From CAVVZJ01 sp963752755 (GTDB lineage: Bacteria; Planctomycetota; Planctomycetia; Isosphaerales; Isosphaeraceae), in assembly GCA_963752755.1 (NCBI GenBank), contig CAVVZJ010000001.1, forward strand, positions 868,001 through 932,000: a stretch of 64,000 bases of DNA, written 5' to 3'. A program made the translations under genes and the position numbers. Below, one piece after another: positions 9,862 through 18,023 of the stretch; the first letter of the stretch is position 1, and each line of letters starts with the position of its first letter. The notes beneath the pieces are model-generated. The model ran no database searches, was not told the origin of the DNA, and saw only the letters and a list, made by a program, of their open reading frames with translations.

Positions 9862-10133
9862 ATGTTCAAGTCACGCCAGGCCCAGGAGGTCTTCGACCGC
9901 GACTTCCTCGAGACGCGGGCCCGCATCCTTGAAGTCGCCGCCTCCCTCGACCGGCTGGACCGCGCCCGGACGCCCCCGGCCACGGTCCCGATCGCCGCAT
10001 GAACCAGATCCGCCAGGCGCTCGAGGCTTTGCTCGTGCCCGAGCCCGGCCGCGCCGAGACGGTTCAGCGGATCTTCTCGCTCGACTACGACCCCGAGTGG
10101 CGCCAGGCCTTCCAACTGGAAGATCGCCGCTGA
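9862..10133 (+). CDS. Small helical hypothetical protein, one frameshift
   Basis: The ATG at 9862 starts MFKSRQAQEVFDRDFLETRA and continues RILEVAASLDRLDRA, then the frame breaks within about 9955-9975. The +2 frame continues as DAPGHGPDRRMNQIRQALEA, then LLVPEPGRAETVQRIFSLDY, and stops at 10133. The joined product of about 90 residues is a plausible soluble helical protein; I recall similar short planctomycete proteins, but this is memory and not a search result. Without the correction, the first frame ends after 46 codons. Confidence 0.5.
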
Positions 10134-10225
10134 GGGGCTTGCCGTCGCCATCCCCCCGCTCTGGCCAGCCGCCTCAACCTCGGTCGGGCTGATGGACACG
10201 CAAGAAGCTCGGACGGAGAGCCGCC

Positions 10226-10360
10226 ATGAATTACATCGACCCGCACGATTTATTTCCCAAAGCGCCTCTTTTTTCCAGGCATTTTTTGAGGTGTGTCGGC
10301 TGGCGGTCGTCTACCCTTTCCAATGTTTCCACGATTTCCGTCCCAATTCCGTCCGCGTGA
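10226..10360 (+). other. Short ORF resembling the start of an EboB-type gene
   Basis: A 44-codon frame starting MNYIDPHDLFPK. The first residues resemble the EboB start MTQFIDPHIHM at 11931, and a stretch near 10334-10354 (ttccgtcccaattccgtcc) resembles 11871-11889 (ttccgtccataattcgtcc). It may be a leftover 5' end of an older eboB copy displaced by the HEPN gene. The match is short and could be chance. Confidence 0.2.
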
Positions 10361-10436
10361 AAAGGCTTGAAAACAAGGGGTTTGTGAACCACCCGGCCCG
10401 GCCCGGTGTCTGAACGACTGCCGGGAGGTGCGCGAG

Positions 10437-11525
10437 ATGACAGATCAGAGCAACGGTGAGCAACCGGCCCCGGGTGCGGGGGTGGCGAGGGATGCGGGCG
10501 CGGAAAAGGCCGACCTTTTCTTCAAGACCTGGCAGCAAAAGACCGAGGAGCTGGTCGCTGGCGGCCTGCGGGAGGGACATGCCCGGGAGCTGGCGCAGCT
10601 AGAGATGCGGATCGCCCAATGGCCCTCCGGCTGGGGCGATGACCTGGTCGTGCTGATCTACGGGGATTTCAACGCGCCGCCGGCGGAGCTGGACTTCCCC
10701 GACCTCGGCATCACGATCGAGCCGGAGAATCTCACCAACACGGTCATCCGGTCGGCGATGTGCGTCCTCAAGGCCCGGGTGAATATCCCCGAGAAGTCGG
10801 TGAAGGCGCTGGTCGAGGCGGCGGCGCGGATCAACACGCTGCTCGGGGTGTTGGCGGTGCTGAACTGGGGGAACTCGGGGAGCGGATGGTGGTCGCACGT
10901 GACGCACAGCTCGATGGGCGGGGTGATGCCTAAGCTTGAGCCGGACCGGGTGCAGAAGGTGGTGGAGACGCTGGGGAGGTTGCCGCCGGAGGTTGCGAGA
11001 AAGGTGCGGTCTGCCCTTTACTGGGTGCGCGAGCCGCGCCAGCTCCTGATGGAAGGCCACCGAACTGACGTCCTCCGCGTGTACGCCGGCTACTGGAACG
11101 CCTTCGAGTGCCTGGTCGAGGCGGTCTGTCTCCTCCGCCCGCAGGCCAAGCTGGGGCGGACCGAGAAGCAGGCGGGCATCGACGCGTTTGTCGCAGCACG
11201 GAACGGCCGGCTCGACGCCGCGGCGGTGGCGGAGTGCTACAAGACGTTCGTGGACCCGGGCTTTGTCGCGAAGGCGAGCCACGCCCTAAAGGTCTGCTTC
11301 CCGGAGCGGGCGGAGCAGTACGTCGTGGAGTGCTTCCGCATGAAGCCGGAGCAGGACCGGCTTTACAACATCCGCAACGCCATCAACCACGGCGACATCG
11401 ACGCCGACAACCCGAGCGAGATCCTGCGGGTGGAGGACCGGAACAGCCGCTTGTGGATGATCGTGTTCGGCATGTTGGGGTTGATCATCCCTATCGATCG
11501 GCCGCTCGATGAGATGCCCTCCTAA
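10437..11525 (+). CDS. HEPN-type protein (ApeA-like C-terminus)
   Basis: A 362-residue soluble protein. The ATG at 10437 is chosen over GTG at 10428 because GGGAGG at 10423-10428 is well spaced for it. The last 140 residues contain RVYAGYWNAFECLVEAV and then RLYNIRNAINHGDID. The latter has an R-x4-H motif (about Arg313 and His318), the active-site pattern of HEPN ribonucleases, in the NIRNxxxH context seen in ApeA-like HEPN domains. The N-terminal 200 residues (IYGDFNAPPAELDFPDLG..., VLNWGNSGSGWWS) match nothing I recognise. HEPN proteins commonly act in defence or as RNase toxins, so a role here is plausible but inferred. It sits alone between non-coding stretches, upstream of eboB. Confidence 0.6.
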   Translation: MTDQSNGEQPAPGAGVARDAGAEKADLFFKTWQQKTEELVAGGLREGHARELAQLEMRIAQWPSGWGDDLVVLIYGDFNAPPAELDFPDLGITIEPENLTNTVIRSAMCVLKARVNIPEKSVKALVEAAARINTLLGVLAVLNWGNSGSGWWSHVTHSSMGGVMPKLEPDRVQKVVETLGRLPPEVARKVRSALYWVREPRQLLMEGHRTDVLRVYAGYWNAFECLVEAVCLLRPQAKLGRTEKQAGIDAFVAARNGRLDAAAVAECYKTFVDPGFVAKASHALKVCFPERAEQYVVECFRMKPEQDRLYNIRNAINHGDIDADNPSEILRVEDRNSRLWMIVFGMLGLIIPIDRPLDEMPS

Positions 11526-11930
11526 AGCTCGTCCTACCGCACCTGCATGTCCGCCAAGGCGTCCACCAGATTGAGAGCGCCTGTCATCCAGCCGTTCATT
11601 CTGGTCAGGGTTTTTCGTTCGATGAAGAAGGTCCTTGCGCGTCCATGTGTATCGTGCCAGTATCGGCTTGGCTGCGGCGGTGTGGAAAGCAGACACGCGG
11701 ATGATAGTGGAGGAACTGGCAACAGGATCAAATTGCAAGCCCTAGCAGCTTGTCGCCTGCCGCCCAGTAAACAGAGCCGGAGTAGCGCCCGGCCCGCAGC
11801 TAGCTGGCGGTTCGGCAGATGCTGTCCACGGACAAATCTGGTACTCTACTAACTACCCGGCAGTTGCGAATTCCGTCCATAATTCGTCCAGACCGGTCGC
11901 ACAAGTGGTTGTTCGGCAAGGGGATGCGAC
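11526..11930. other. Intergenic region, no confident gene
   Basis: This lower-GC stretch separates the HEPN gene from eboB. The short frames inside do not look like proteins. It presumably carries the promoter of the EboB-type gene; no clear box was identified. Confidence 0.45.
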
Positions 11931-12782
11931 ATGACGCAGTTTATCGACCCGCATATTCACATGGTTAGCCGGACCACCGACGACTACAAGCGGATGGCCC
12001 TGGCCGGCTGTGTGATGGTCAGCGAGCCGGCGTTCTGGGCGGGGTTTGACCGCTCGGGCGTCGAGGGGTTTCGCGATTACTTCCGCCAGCTCACCGAGTT
12101 CGAGGCCCGCCGCGCGGCGGCGTATGGGATCGAGCATCGGACCTGGCTCTGCATCAACGCCAAGGAGGCCGAGGACGTGGCGCTGTCGCGTGAGGTCATC
12201 GCCATGATCCCCGAGTTTCTCGATCGGCCAAGCGTGCTGGGAATCGGCGAGATCGGCCTGAACAAGAACACCCGCAACGAGGCGACCGTCTTCCTCGAAC
12301 ATCTGGACCTGGCCGCCCGGACCGACGAACTGATCCTCGTGCATACCCCGCACCTGGCCGACAAGTACCAGGGGACGCGGATGATTCTCGACATGTTCGC
12401 CGACGATCGACGGATCAAGCCCGAGCGGGTCTGCATTGACCACGTCGAGGAGCACACGATCCGGCTCGCCCTGGACGCCGGCCACTGGGTCGGGATGACG
12501 CTCTATCCGATCACCAAGTGTACGCCGGCCCGTGCTGCTGATCTGATCGAGGTGTATGGCACCGAGCGCATTCTCGTCAACTCGGCGGGCGACTGGGGCC
12601 ACAGCGATCCCCTGGCCGTCCCCGAATTGATGTTTGAGATGCGCAATCGGGGTCATGAGGAAGCCACGATTCGCAAGGTCGTCTTCGACAACCCGCAGGC
12701 ATTCTTTGCCCAGTCGCGACGGTTTCGGTTCTCGCCGCAAGAGCCGGCCGCTCCGGCCATGCCTGATCCACGAACCCGCTAA
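11931..12782 (+). CDS. eboB: TatD-family metal-dependent hydrolase, EboB-like
   Basis: A 283-residue amidohydrolase-fold TIM barrel. It starts MTQFIDPHIHMVSRTTDDY, where the DPHIH motif supplies the two His metal ligands of the TatD/PHP-like group. The segments LGIGEIGLNKNT, ILVHTPHLADKYQGT, VCIDHVEEHTIRLALD and ILVNSAGDWGHSDP provide the conserved Glu, His and final Asp. The SRTTDDYKRMALAG start and SAGDWGHSDPL block are what I recognise from EboB proteins of ebo clusters, which in cyanobacteria are linked to export of a scytonemin precursor to the periplasm. The rest of the ebo-like genes lie on the opposite strand at 14.9-21.5 kb. The substrate is unknown. Confidence 0.7.
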   Translation: MTQFIDPHIHMVSRTTDDYKRMALAGCVMVSEPAFWAGFDRSGVEGFRDYFRQLTEFEARRAAAYGIEHRTWLCINAKEAEDVALSREVIAMIPEFLDRPSVLGIGEIGLNKNTRNEATVFLEHLDLAARTDELILVHTPHLADKYQGTRMILDMFADDRRIKPERVCIDHVEEHTIRLALDAGHWVGMTLYPITKCTPARAADLIEVYGTERILVNSAGDWGHSDPLAVPELMFEMRNRGHEEATIRKVVFDNPQAFFAQSRRFRFSPQEPAAPAMPDPRTR

Positions 12783-12817
12783 TGCGATCCGATTCGAGCC
12801 CGACTCCTGGGGGACAG

Positions 12818-12857
12818 CCGCCCCCGGCGGTCCCGACCGGACGACCGCCGGGGGCGG
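12818..12857. terminator. Perfect 15-bp GC-rich hairpin
   Basis: CCGCCCCCGGCGGTC at 12818-12832 is followed by a 10-base loop and its exact complement at 12843-12857. It starts 36 bp after the eboB stop and is likely its terminator. Confidence 0.6.
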
Positions 12858-12955
12858 CGGTCCCACAAGTCCCAACCGGACAGCATCAACAGGTTTTAAT
12901 GTGAGCTCGAGGGCTCGCGAGCGGGAGAAGTTGAGTCCGAGGTTGGCGCACACAC

Positions 12956-12987
12956 CGAGCCCCCCGACGCGGTTGGTCGGGGGGCTC
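12956..12987 (-). terminator. Hairpin downstream of the DUF1559 gene
   Basis: GAGCCCCCCGAC pairs perfectly with GTCGGGGGGCTC. It lies about 30 bp beyond the DUF1559 stop at 13016 and is probably its terminator; no T-run follows on the minus strand. Confidence 0.6.
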
Positions 12988-13015
12988 GGGAGTGAGGTGT
13001 GGGTGGGCGCGACGA

Positions 13016-14125
13016 TCAGTTGTAGGAATCGGCGCTGATGACCTCGTTGTTGCTCTTGGTCGAGAGCGCCTGGTAGACGCCGACCTTGGCCCCGAGCTGG
13101 ATGCTATAGATGGTGGACCAGTAGGGGTTGTAGCCGCCGTAGGCCGAGGCGGTGACGCCGACGGGCAGGGCGGTGGACTGGTTGATCGGCCAGGAGTCGA
13201 TCGAGTCCTTGATGAACTTGACGGAGCCGTCGGCGAAGCAGAAGTTGGCGCCGCCGGGGTGCATGCTGGAGAAGGAGATGATATAGACGTTGCCGCCGGG
13301 CTGGTTGGGGGCGGTGATGTTGCCGAGCTTGCGTTCCGGGTTCAGGGGGAACATGGTGGTCAGCAGGGTGTCGCCCCAGTTGCCGGAGGTCCACCAGTGC
13401 CAGTCGTTCTGGGCGTTGCTGCCGTCGGGGCAGGAGGTGCAGAGCTTGGCGTGGGCATGTTCGCCGAACATCATGGTGTTGCTCGTGCCGTCGGTGATCT
13501 CGGCGAGGCTGACATTGCTGTGGCAGGAGAAGATGCCCTTCTCGTTGGCCTTGACGGCGCCGTAGGCGGGGTGGGAGAGAGCGGGCATGCCGGGGCCGAC
13601 GGCGCCGAGCGAATAGGTGTTATTCGTCCAGAGGCCGCCGTTGCCACCGTAGCTGGTGTAGGCCATGAAGTCGGGCGGGCCGCCGAGGGAGCCGGCCGAG
13701 AGAGAGCGAACCGTGGAGACCGTGGCGTCGCTCGGGCACCAGAGGGATGAGACGGCGGTGCGTTGGATGGTCAGGTTGGCACCGGAGTAGAACATCACGC
13801 TGAAATTCGTGGCGTTGAAGACCTGGCGCTGCTCCATCTCCGACATGAAGGAGGGGAACATACCGGCGCCGGTGGTGATGTAGCCCGGCATCGTCGGAAT
13901 CCAGGACCAGCCGTAACCCTGGGGCAGGGTGTTCCAGCGGTCGAGGTAGTTGTGCGCCGCGATGCCGAGTTGCTTGAGGTTGTTGGTGCACTGGGCTCGT
14001 CGGGCGGCCTCACGGGCGGCCTGAACCGCGGGCAACAGCAAGGCGATCAACACACCGATGATGGCAATGACGACGAGCAATTCGATCAGAGTGAAACCGC
14101 GGGTGCGACGTGGCTGGTTTCTCAT
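13016..14125 (-). CDS. DUF1559 (SBP_bac_10-type) prepilin-like protein
   Basis: A 369-residue member of the large planctomycete DUF1559 family. The start MRNQPRRTRGFTLIELLVVI (ATG 14125) is a type IV prepilin/type II secretion pseudopilin signal, cleaved before Phe-Thr-Leu-Ile-Glu, followed by IAIIGVLIALLLPAVQAARE. The conserved QCTNNLKQLGIAAHNY block comes next, and near the C-terminus is the H-x-G-G-AxxxFxDGSV motif (MHPGGANFCFADGSVKFIKD). These proteins are thought to form surface fibres or pseudopili; the exact function is unknown. It lies 88 bp downstream of a small lipoprotein gene on the same strand, a usual planctomycete pairing. Confidence 0.92.
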   Translation of the reverse strand: MRNQPRRTRGFTLIELLVVIAIIGVLIALLLPAVQAAREAARRAQCTNNLKQLGIAAHNYLDRWNTLPQGYGWSWIPTMPGYITTGAGMFPSFMSEMEQRQVFNATNFSVMFYSGANLTIQRTAVSSLWCPSDATVSTVRSLSAGSLGGPPDFMAYTSYGGNGGLWTNNTYSLGAVGPGMPALSHPAYGAVKANEKGIFSCHSNVSLAEITDGTSNTMMFGEHAHAKLCTSCPDGSNAQNDWHWWTSGNWGDTLLTTMFPLNPERKLGNITAPNQPGGNVYIISFSSMHPGGANFCFADGSVKFIKDSIDSWPINQSTALPVGVTASAYGGYNPYWSTIYSIQLGAKVGVYQALSTKSNNEVISADSYN

Positions 14126-14213
14126 GGGCTGATCTCCGATGCGCGGTGCAAGAAATGGGGATTGAATCGATATGGCATGAGGGCGGTCAACCCGGCAAGG
14201 CCGGGGCGATCGA

Positions 14214-14447
14214 TCAAGGAATCTTCCCCCCGGGTCCAATGACCTTGGGAGCGTTCTTCTCCTTGGGATTGGCCGCGGACGGACCTCCAGGTTCGCCGCC
14301 GGTCGGGCCGGTCGGCACTCCCTTGCCGGCCGTGACCTGCACGCTTTCTTCCTCTGGATCGCCACAACCCGGCAGGGCGGAGGACGCGAAGGCCAGGACG
14401 AGACAGATCATCATCAATGAAGCAAGAGGATGCCGCCTACGAATCAT
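14214..14447 (-). CDS. Small Pro/Gly-rich lipoprotein
   Basis: A 77-residue protein with N-terminal MIRRRHPLASLMMICLVLAF and a lipobox-like ALPGC, so Cys28 is the probable lipidation site. The remainder is a low-complexity Pro/Gly/Lys tail ending VIGPGGKIP. GGAG occurs upstream of the ATG at 14447. Such short lipoproteins often precede DUF1559 genes in planctomycetes, and the two probably share a transcript. No enzymatic function is expected. Confidence 0.75.
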   Translation of the reverse strand: MIRRRHPLASLMMICLVLAFASSALPGCGDPEEESVQVTAGKGVPTGPTGGEPGGPSAANPKEKNAPKVIGPGGKIP

Positions 14448-14663
14448 GGGTGGATGACTCCAGAATTCGAAAATACTGGCAGACGAGCGCCAGGAGGCAC
14501 TACCGCCTGAGGGATGCCGTCGTGCTCGAAATCAAGGAATCAATGTGGCAAGCAAGATACGAGCAACAGTTACGGGCCATAGATGTTGATGATGTCTACG
14601 GCATGTGGCATCTGTCAATGCCCGGTTGATTGCCACCTTGACAAGAAAAATGAAGGCCAGTGC

Positions 14664-14692
14664 AAGATAGATGCCGTAGAGGGTGGTGTCAA
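14664..14692 (-). promoter_or_regulatory. Consensus sigma-70 promoter for the lipoprotein/DUF1559 pair
   Basis: On the minus strand TTGACA (14692-14687) is followed after exactly 17 bases by TATCTT (14669-14664). The start of transcription would be near 14657, giving a leader of about 210 nt before the lipoprotein ATG at 14447. Confidence 0.55.
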
Positions 14693-14895
14693 CAGGACGC
14701 CCTGATGTTTTTGGAGTCAATCCGGAGGGAGCGAAGGACTCTGGAACCTTCTCTGTGAACGACTTGCAGTCAGCCCTGTGCTTGCAGGAACGGTGGCAAC
14801 GCGGGCGATTCTTGGGGACTCCGAAATCGCGGCGTGCTCGGGATGCAAGCAGAATTGCTACCAGAAGCGACATTCGGTATGTCGTCGAGCCCGTG
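14693..14895. other. Intergenic region, no gene seen
   Basis: It lies between the promoter above and the end of the phosphodiesterase-fold gene. A 113-codon minus-strand frame across 14532-14873 has one hydrophobic stretch but contains the promoter boxes within it, so I do not call it a gene. Confidence 0.4.
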
Positions 14896-16179
14896 TCAGT
14901 GGGACCGCTTGGCGGCGTCGAGTTGAGCGAGGATGATCTCGGCCAGGTTACGGGTCGCCAGCGGGTCGCGACCGATGAGGAGATCAGGTTCCGAGGCGAC
15001 GACCACGCCGAAGTAGGAGGGGTCGGGGCAGGGAGCGCCGAGCGAGCCCTTGACGTGGGCGGGGTCGATCGGGACGTGGGGTGAGGTTGGAGCCAGGCCG
15101 GAAGGGCACTGGAGACCGGGGGGTTTCTCCGCGGGTTGGTTCCACCAGTCGCAGCAGAACCAGCGGTCGGGACAGGCCACGAGGATTACGTCGCCGGAGC
15201 GAGGGTGGTCAAGGCCGAGGCGAGCCCGCTGATCTCCGGGGGCGACGGCGACGATCCCGTCGCCGTGCTCGCCAGCGAAGGCCGAAGCGATTGTGGCGGC
15301 CTGAGAGGGGTCGTTGAGATAGATGTGACAGAGTTGATGGTCAGCGAGGGCGAACGCGGCGCTGTGGTCGAGGTCGATGTCGTAACCGCCACCGGACGCG
15401 TCGGTCAGGGCCAGCAGCCCCATGCCGCGGAGGAGGCGGTTGGGCGCGATGGCGTCGGAGACGGGGGTCGTGACGGATTCCGTGGCGGCGATGGCAAGGG
15501 TCCCGGTTGGGAGGTTGGCGAGGAAGGGGTCGAGGGCGGACTCCAGCTCGCGGACGGCGCGGTTGGCCTCGCGGCCGTCGGGACCGAAGCGGCGTGCGAC
15601 CTGGCCGAGATAGGGGACGCGAACGATCGCCAGCTCGGGTCGCTGCGAATGGAGCACCTCGGCGGCCGTCTGGAGAATCCAACGGGTCGCTTCCATCCGG
15701 GGCGGCTCGCTGGCGGCGGTGCCGGGTCGGGGAAAGGGTCCGAAGCGGGCCATCAGGGAGTCGGCGAGGTCGGGCGGGTCGGTCACGAGCCGCCAGTCGG
15801 AAGAATCGACCCGGGCGGAGAGGTTAACCCGGGCCCCCTGGGAGTTGGGCGTGAACCAGAGCATGGAGCGGGCGTCGGGTCGGGCCGTGGCCAGCGCTTC
15901 CCAGAGTTTCGGAGCGAGGTTGGCGGAATCGGGCAGGGGGGGGCGGACGACCTTGCGGGTTTCGCGGTTGAAGTAGGTGTTGCCGATGACGCCGTGGCGG
16001 AACGGGCCGGTTCCGGTCACCAGTGTCGCGAACGCCGAGGCCGCCAGGCCGGGGAACGGTGGCTCCAGGTCCACGATCGCGCCGCGACCGGCCAGCATCT
16101 CCAGCGAGGCGAGGGCGCCGGGCGTGACGTGGCGACGGCGGAGCTGGGGAATCGAAAGCAAGAGCACGCGCTCGATCAT
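14896..16179 (-). CDS. Alkaline phosphatase/nucleotide pyrophosphatase-fold protein (EboF-like)
   Basis: A 427-residue protein of the type I phosphodiesterase/nucleotide pyrophosphatase fold. Recognisable blocks are FPGLAASAFATLVTGTGPFR, HGVIGNTYFN, PVSDAIAPNRLLRGMGLLAL and LGLDHPRSGDVILVACPDRW near the C-terminus. Unusually, the first metal-binding Asp expected in the N-terminal strand is missing (VLLLSIPQLRRRH), and the SDHG-like block reads ATESVTTPV. Some metal ligands therefore appear lost and catalysis may be altered. It is the last gene of the minus-strand ebo-like cluster (21541 down to 14896) and corresponds in fold and position to EboF. It has no signal peptide. Confidence 0.7.
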   Translation of the reverse strand: MIERVLLLSIPQLRRRHVTPGALASLEMLAGRGAIVDLEPPFPGLAASAFATLVTGTGPFRHGVIGNTYFNRETRKVVRPPLPDSANLAPKLWEALATARPDARSMLWFTPNSQGARVNLSARVDSSDWRLVTDPPDLADSLMARFGPFPRPGTAASEPPRMEATRWILQTAAEVLHSQRPELAIVRVPYLGQVARRFGPDGREANRAVRELESALDPFLANLPTGTLAIAATESVTTPVSDAIAPNRLLRGMGLLALTDASGGGYDIDLDHSAAFALADHQLCHIYLNDPSQAATIASAFAGEHGDGIVAVAPGDQRARLGLDHPRSGDVILVACPDRWFCCDWWNQPAEKPPGLQCPSGLAPTSPHVPIDPAHVKGSLGAPCPDPSYFGVVVASEPDLLIGRDPLATRNLAEIILAQLDAAKRSH

Positions 16180-16244
16180 CCGTGGAACGACTCCCGCAGA
16201 CGGGGGTAGGGCGAGCGGTCTCTACTTGTCGCTCTGCCCCAACT

Positions 16245-17087
16245 TTACCCGGTTTCCAGCAAGGGCGCCAGAAAAGCCGCCGAGCGACGGACCGCCTCGA
16301 CGGCCATGTGGCTGTGGCGGCTCAACTCGACGTGGAGGCCGCCCCGGTAGCCCGACTCCCGCAGGGCGCGGAGGACCGGCGGGAAGTCGATCGTGCCCTC
16401 ACCGAACATCAAGTGCTCGTGAACCCCCCGGTTCATGTCCTCGATGTGGACGTTGGCGATCCGCGGTCCCCAGGCCCGGAGATAACCGGCCGGCTCGTCA
16501 GATTCGATGCAATGGACGTGCCCGACATCGACAGTCAGGTCGAACAGCGGGTGACGGATGCGCTCGTCGAGCCGGGCGAACCGGGCGAACGTGTCGATGA
16601 ACATGCCTGGCTCGGGCTCGAAGGCCAGACGCATCCTTCGCGACTCGGCATGCTGCAAGATGGGCAGGAGGGCCTCGGCTAGACGTTCCAGGGCCTCGTC
16701 CTCGCGGATCGGGTCGCGAAGGATGCCCGACCAGAAGGAGACGGCGGTCGCCCCCAGCTCCGAGGCAACGTCGATGGCTCGACGGAGGAAGTCCTGGCGG
16801 ATCGCGCGGCGGGCGGGGTCAGGGTCCATCAAGGTCGGGTCATGCTTGAGGCGGGGGTTGAGGAGGAAGCGGGCGCCGGTCTCGACGACGCAGGCGAGAC
16901 CGCGGTCGGCCAGGAGGCGGCGGGTCTGGTCGAGCTGTCGGCGGAGGTGGGCCGGGTCGTCGAACGGGTCGAGGGCGCCGGCGTCAAGGGTGAGGGCAAC
17001 GCTGCAGTAGCCCTCATCGGCGAGCAGGTTGAGCGCGTCGGCGAGGCGGTGGTGGGCGAGGCCGTTGGTATTGTAGCCGAGTTGCAT
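16245..17087 (-). CDS. Sugar phosphate isomerase/epimerase-like TIM barrel (EboE-like)
   Basis: A 280-residue xylose-isomerase-like TIM barrel. It starts MQLGYNTNGLAHHRLADALN and continues with ETGARFLLNPRLKHDPTLMD, LGATAVSFWSGIL, MRLAFEPEPGMFIDTFARF, DVGHVHCIESDEPAGY and IANVHIEDMNRGVHEHLMFG. The Glu in FEPEPG, the His in DVGHVHC and the His/Glu of VHIEDM are the usual metal ligands. It lies 15 bp downstream of the UbiA gene on the same strand. In ebo clusters a protein of this fold is called EboE; the reaction is unknown. Confidence 0.75.
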   Translation of the reverse strand: MQLGYNTNGLAHHRLADALNLLADEGYCSVALTLDAGALDPFDDPAHLRRQLDQTRRLLADRGLACVVETGARFLLNPRLKHDPTLMDPDPARRAIRQDFLRRAIDVASELGATAVSFWSGILRDPIREDEALERLAEALLPILQHAESRRMRLAFEPEPGMFIDTFARFARLDERIRHPLFDLTVDVGHVHCIESDEPAGYLRAWGPRIANVHIEDMNRGVHEHLMFGEGTIDFPPVLRALRESGYRGGLHVELSRHSHMAVEAVRRSAAFLAPLLETG

Positions 17088-17102
17088 GGCGGCCGGGTCT
17101 CG

Positions 17103-18008
17103 TCAGGTCGAATAGAGCCACTTGCCCAGAACGAAGGCCGGCACCCACAACGCCGCGACCGCCAGCGCCGGCCCCGGTCCTCGCACGGCGCCGACGACGC
17201 CGACATGGAGCCAGACCAGGGCAAAGACGCTCGTCTTCACGGCGGCCTGGATCGTCTCCGGCCTCGGTTCGATCACGGCCCGACCGCCGGCGCGGTTGAC
17301 GAAGAGGGCGACGACCGCCAGGATGAGCAACCCCTCGACCGGGATCAGGAGGCGATCCGGGTCCGGCGTCGGGAACCGTCCCGCGAGCAAGGCCGCGGCG
17401 AAGAGGCCGGCGAGGGCGACATCCTGCACGGCGAGTCCCGCAGCGACCCCCCCGGCGCGGCCGGTCTCGGTCTCCGAACGGCTGATCCAGGTCAGGCCGA
17501 CCACGAAGAGGGTTATCGAACCCGCCACCAGCCAGGCGGGCGGGCCGCCGAAGTCAGCCGCCTGGCTCATGCCGAGGAGGACATCAAGCCCGCGGCACGC
17601 GCCCATCACGACTGGCCCGATCGCCGACCGCCGCAAGCCCACATCGTAGGCCACGACGCAGACGACCAGCAAGCTGGCGACCCCGAGGCTGGCCAGCGAG
17701 CCGCTCAGGCCGGCGAGCGTCAATCCGAGGACAAGCAAGGTGACAGCCATGCCCAGAGCGAAGCTTCGCGAGACGGCCCCCGAGGGCAATGGGCGGCCTG
17801 GGCGCTCGGCGCGGTCCAGCTCCAGGTCGAAGACGTCGTTGAGCGCGATCCCGGCGGCGTAGATGCACATCGAGGCCAGCACGAGCGGCAGCCAGCGCGC
17901 GGGCTCGGCGAACGTCCCACGGACGAGCAGCCAGCCAGCGAGGCTATCGGCGCCGGCGGTGAAGACGTTCGGAAGCCGGACCAGTTGCAAGTAAGGCTTG
18001 AGCCGCAT
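17103..18008 (-). CDS. UbiA-family prenyltransferase (EboC-like)
   Basis: A 301-residue polytopic membrane protein with about eight or nine hydrophobic helices. The first Asp-rich motif NDVFDLELDRAERPGRPLPS (Asn57 onward) is the NDxxDxxxDxxxRPxRP signature that binds the prenyl diphosphate through Mg. The second motif is weaker (near YDVGLRRS). Related enzymes attach isoprenoid chains to aromatic or sugar acceptors. Here it is packed between two TIM-barrel genes, 15 bp from each, as in ebo clusters where the equivalent is EboC. The acceptor is unknown; a neighbouring inositol-phosphate synthase makes an inositol-derived substrate a possibility only. Confidence 0.85.
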   Translation of the reverse strand: MRLKPYLQLVRLPNVFTAGADSLAGWLLVRGTFAEPARWLPLVLASMCIYAAGIALNDVFDLELDRAERPGRPLPSGAVSRSFALGMAVTLLVLGLTLAGLSGSLASLGVASLLVVCVVAYDVGLRRSAIGPVVMGACRGLDVLLGMSQAADFGGPPAWLVAGSITLFVVGLTWISRSETETGRAGGVAAGLAVQDVALAGLFAAALLAGRFPTPDPDRLLIPVEGLLILAVVALFVNRAGGRAVIEPRPETIQAAVKTSVFALVWLHVGVVGAVRGPGPALAVAALWVPAFVLGKWLYST

Positions 18009-18023
18009 GGCTGTCCCGGTGGC

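Noticed and set aside
14532..14873. A 113-codon minus-strand frame with one hydrophobic stretch
   Set aside because: It contains a consensus promoter inside it, and the rest of its sequence is not protein-like.
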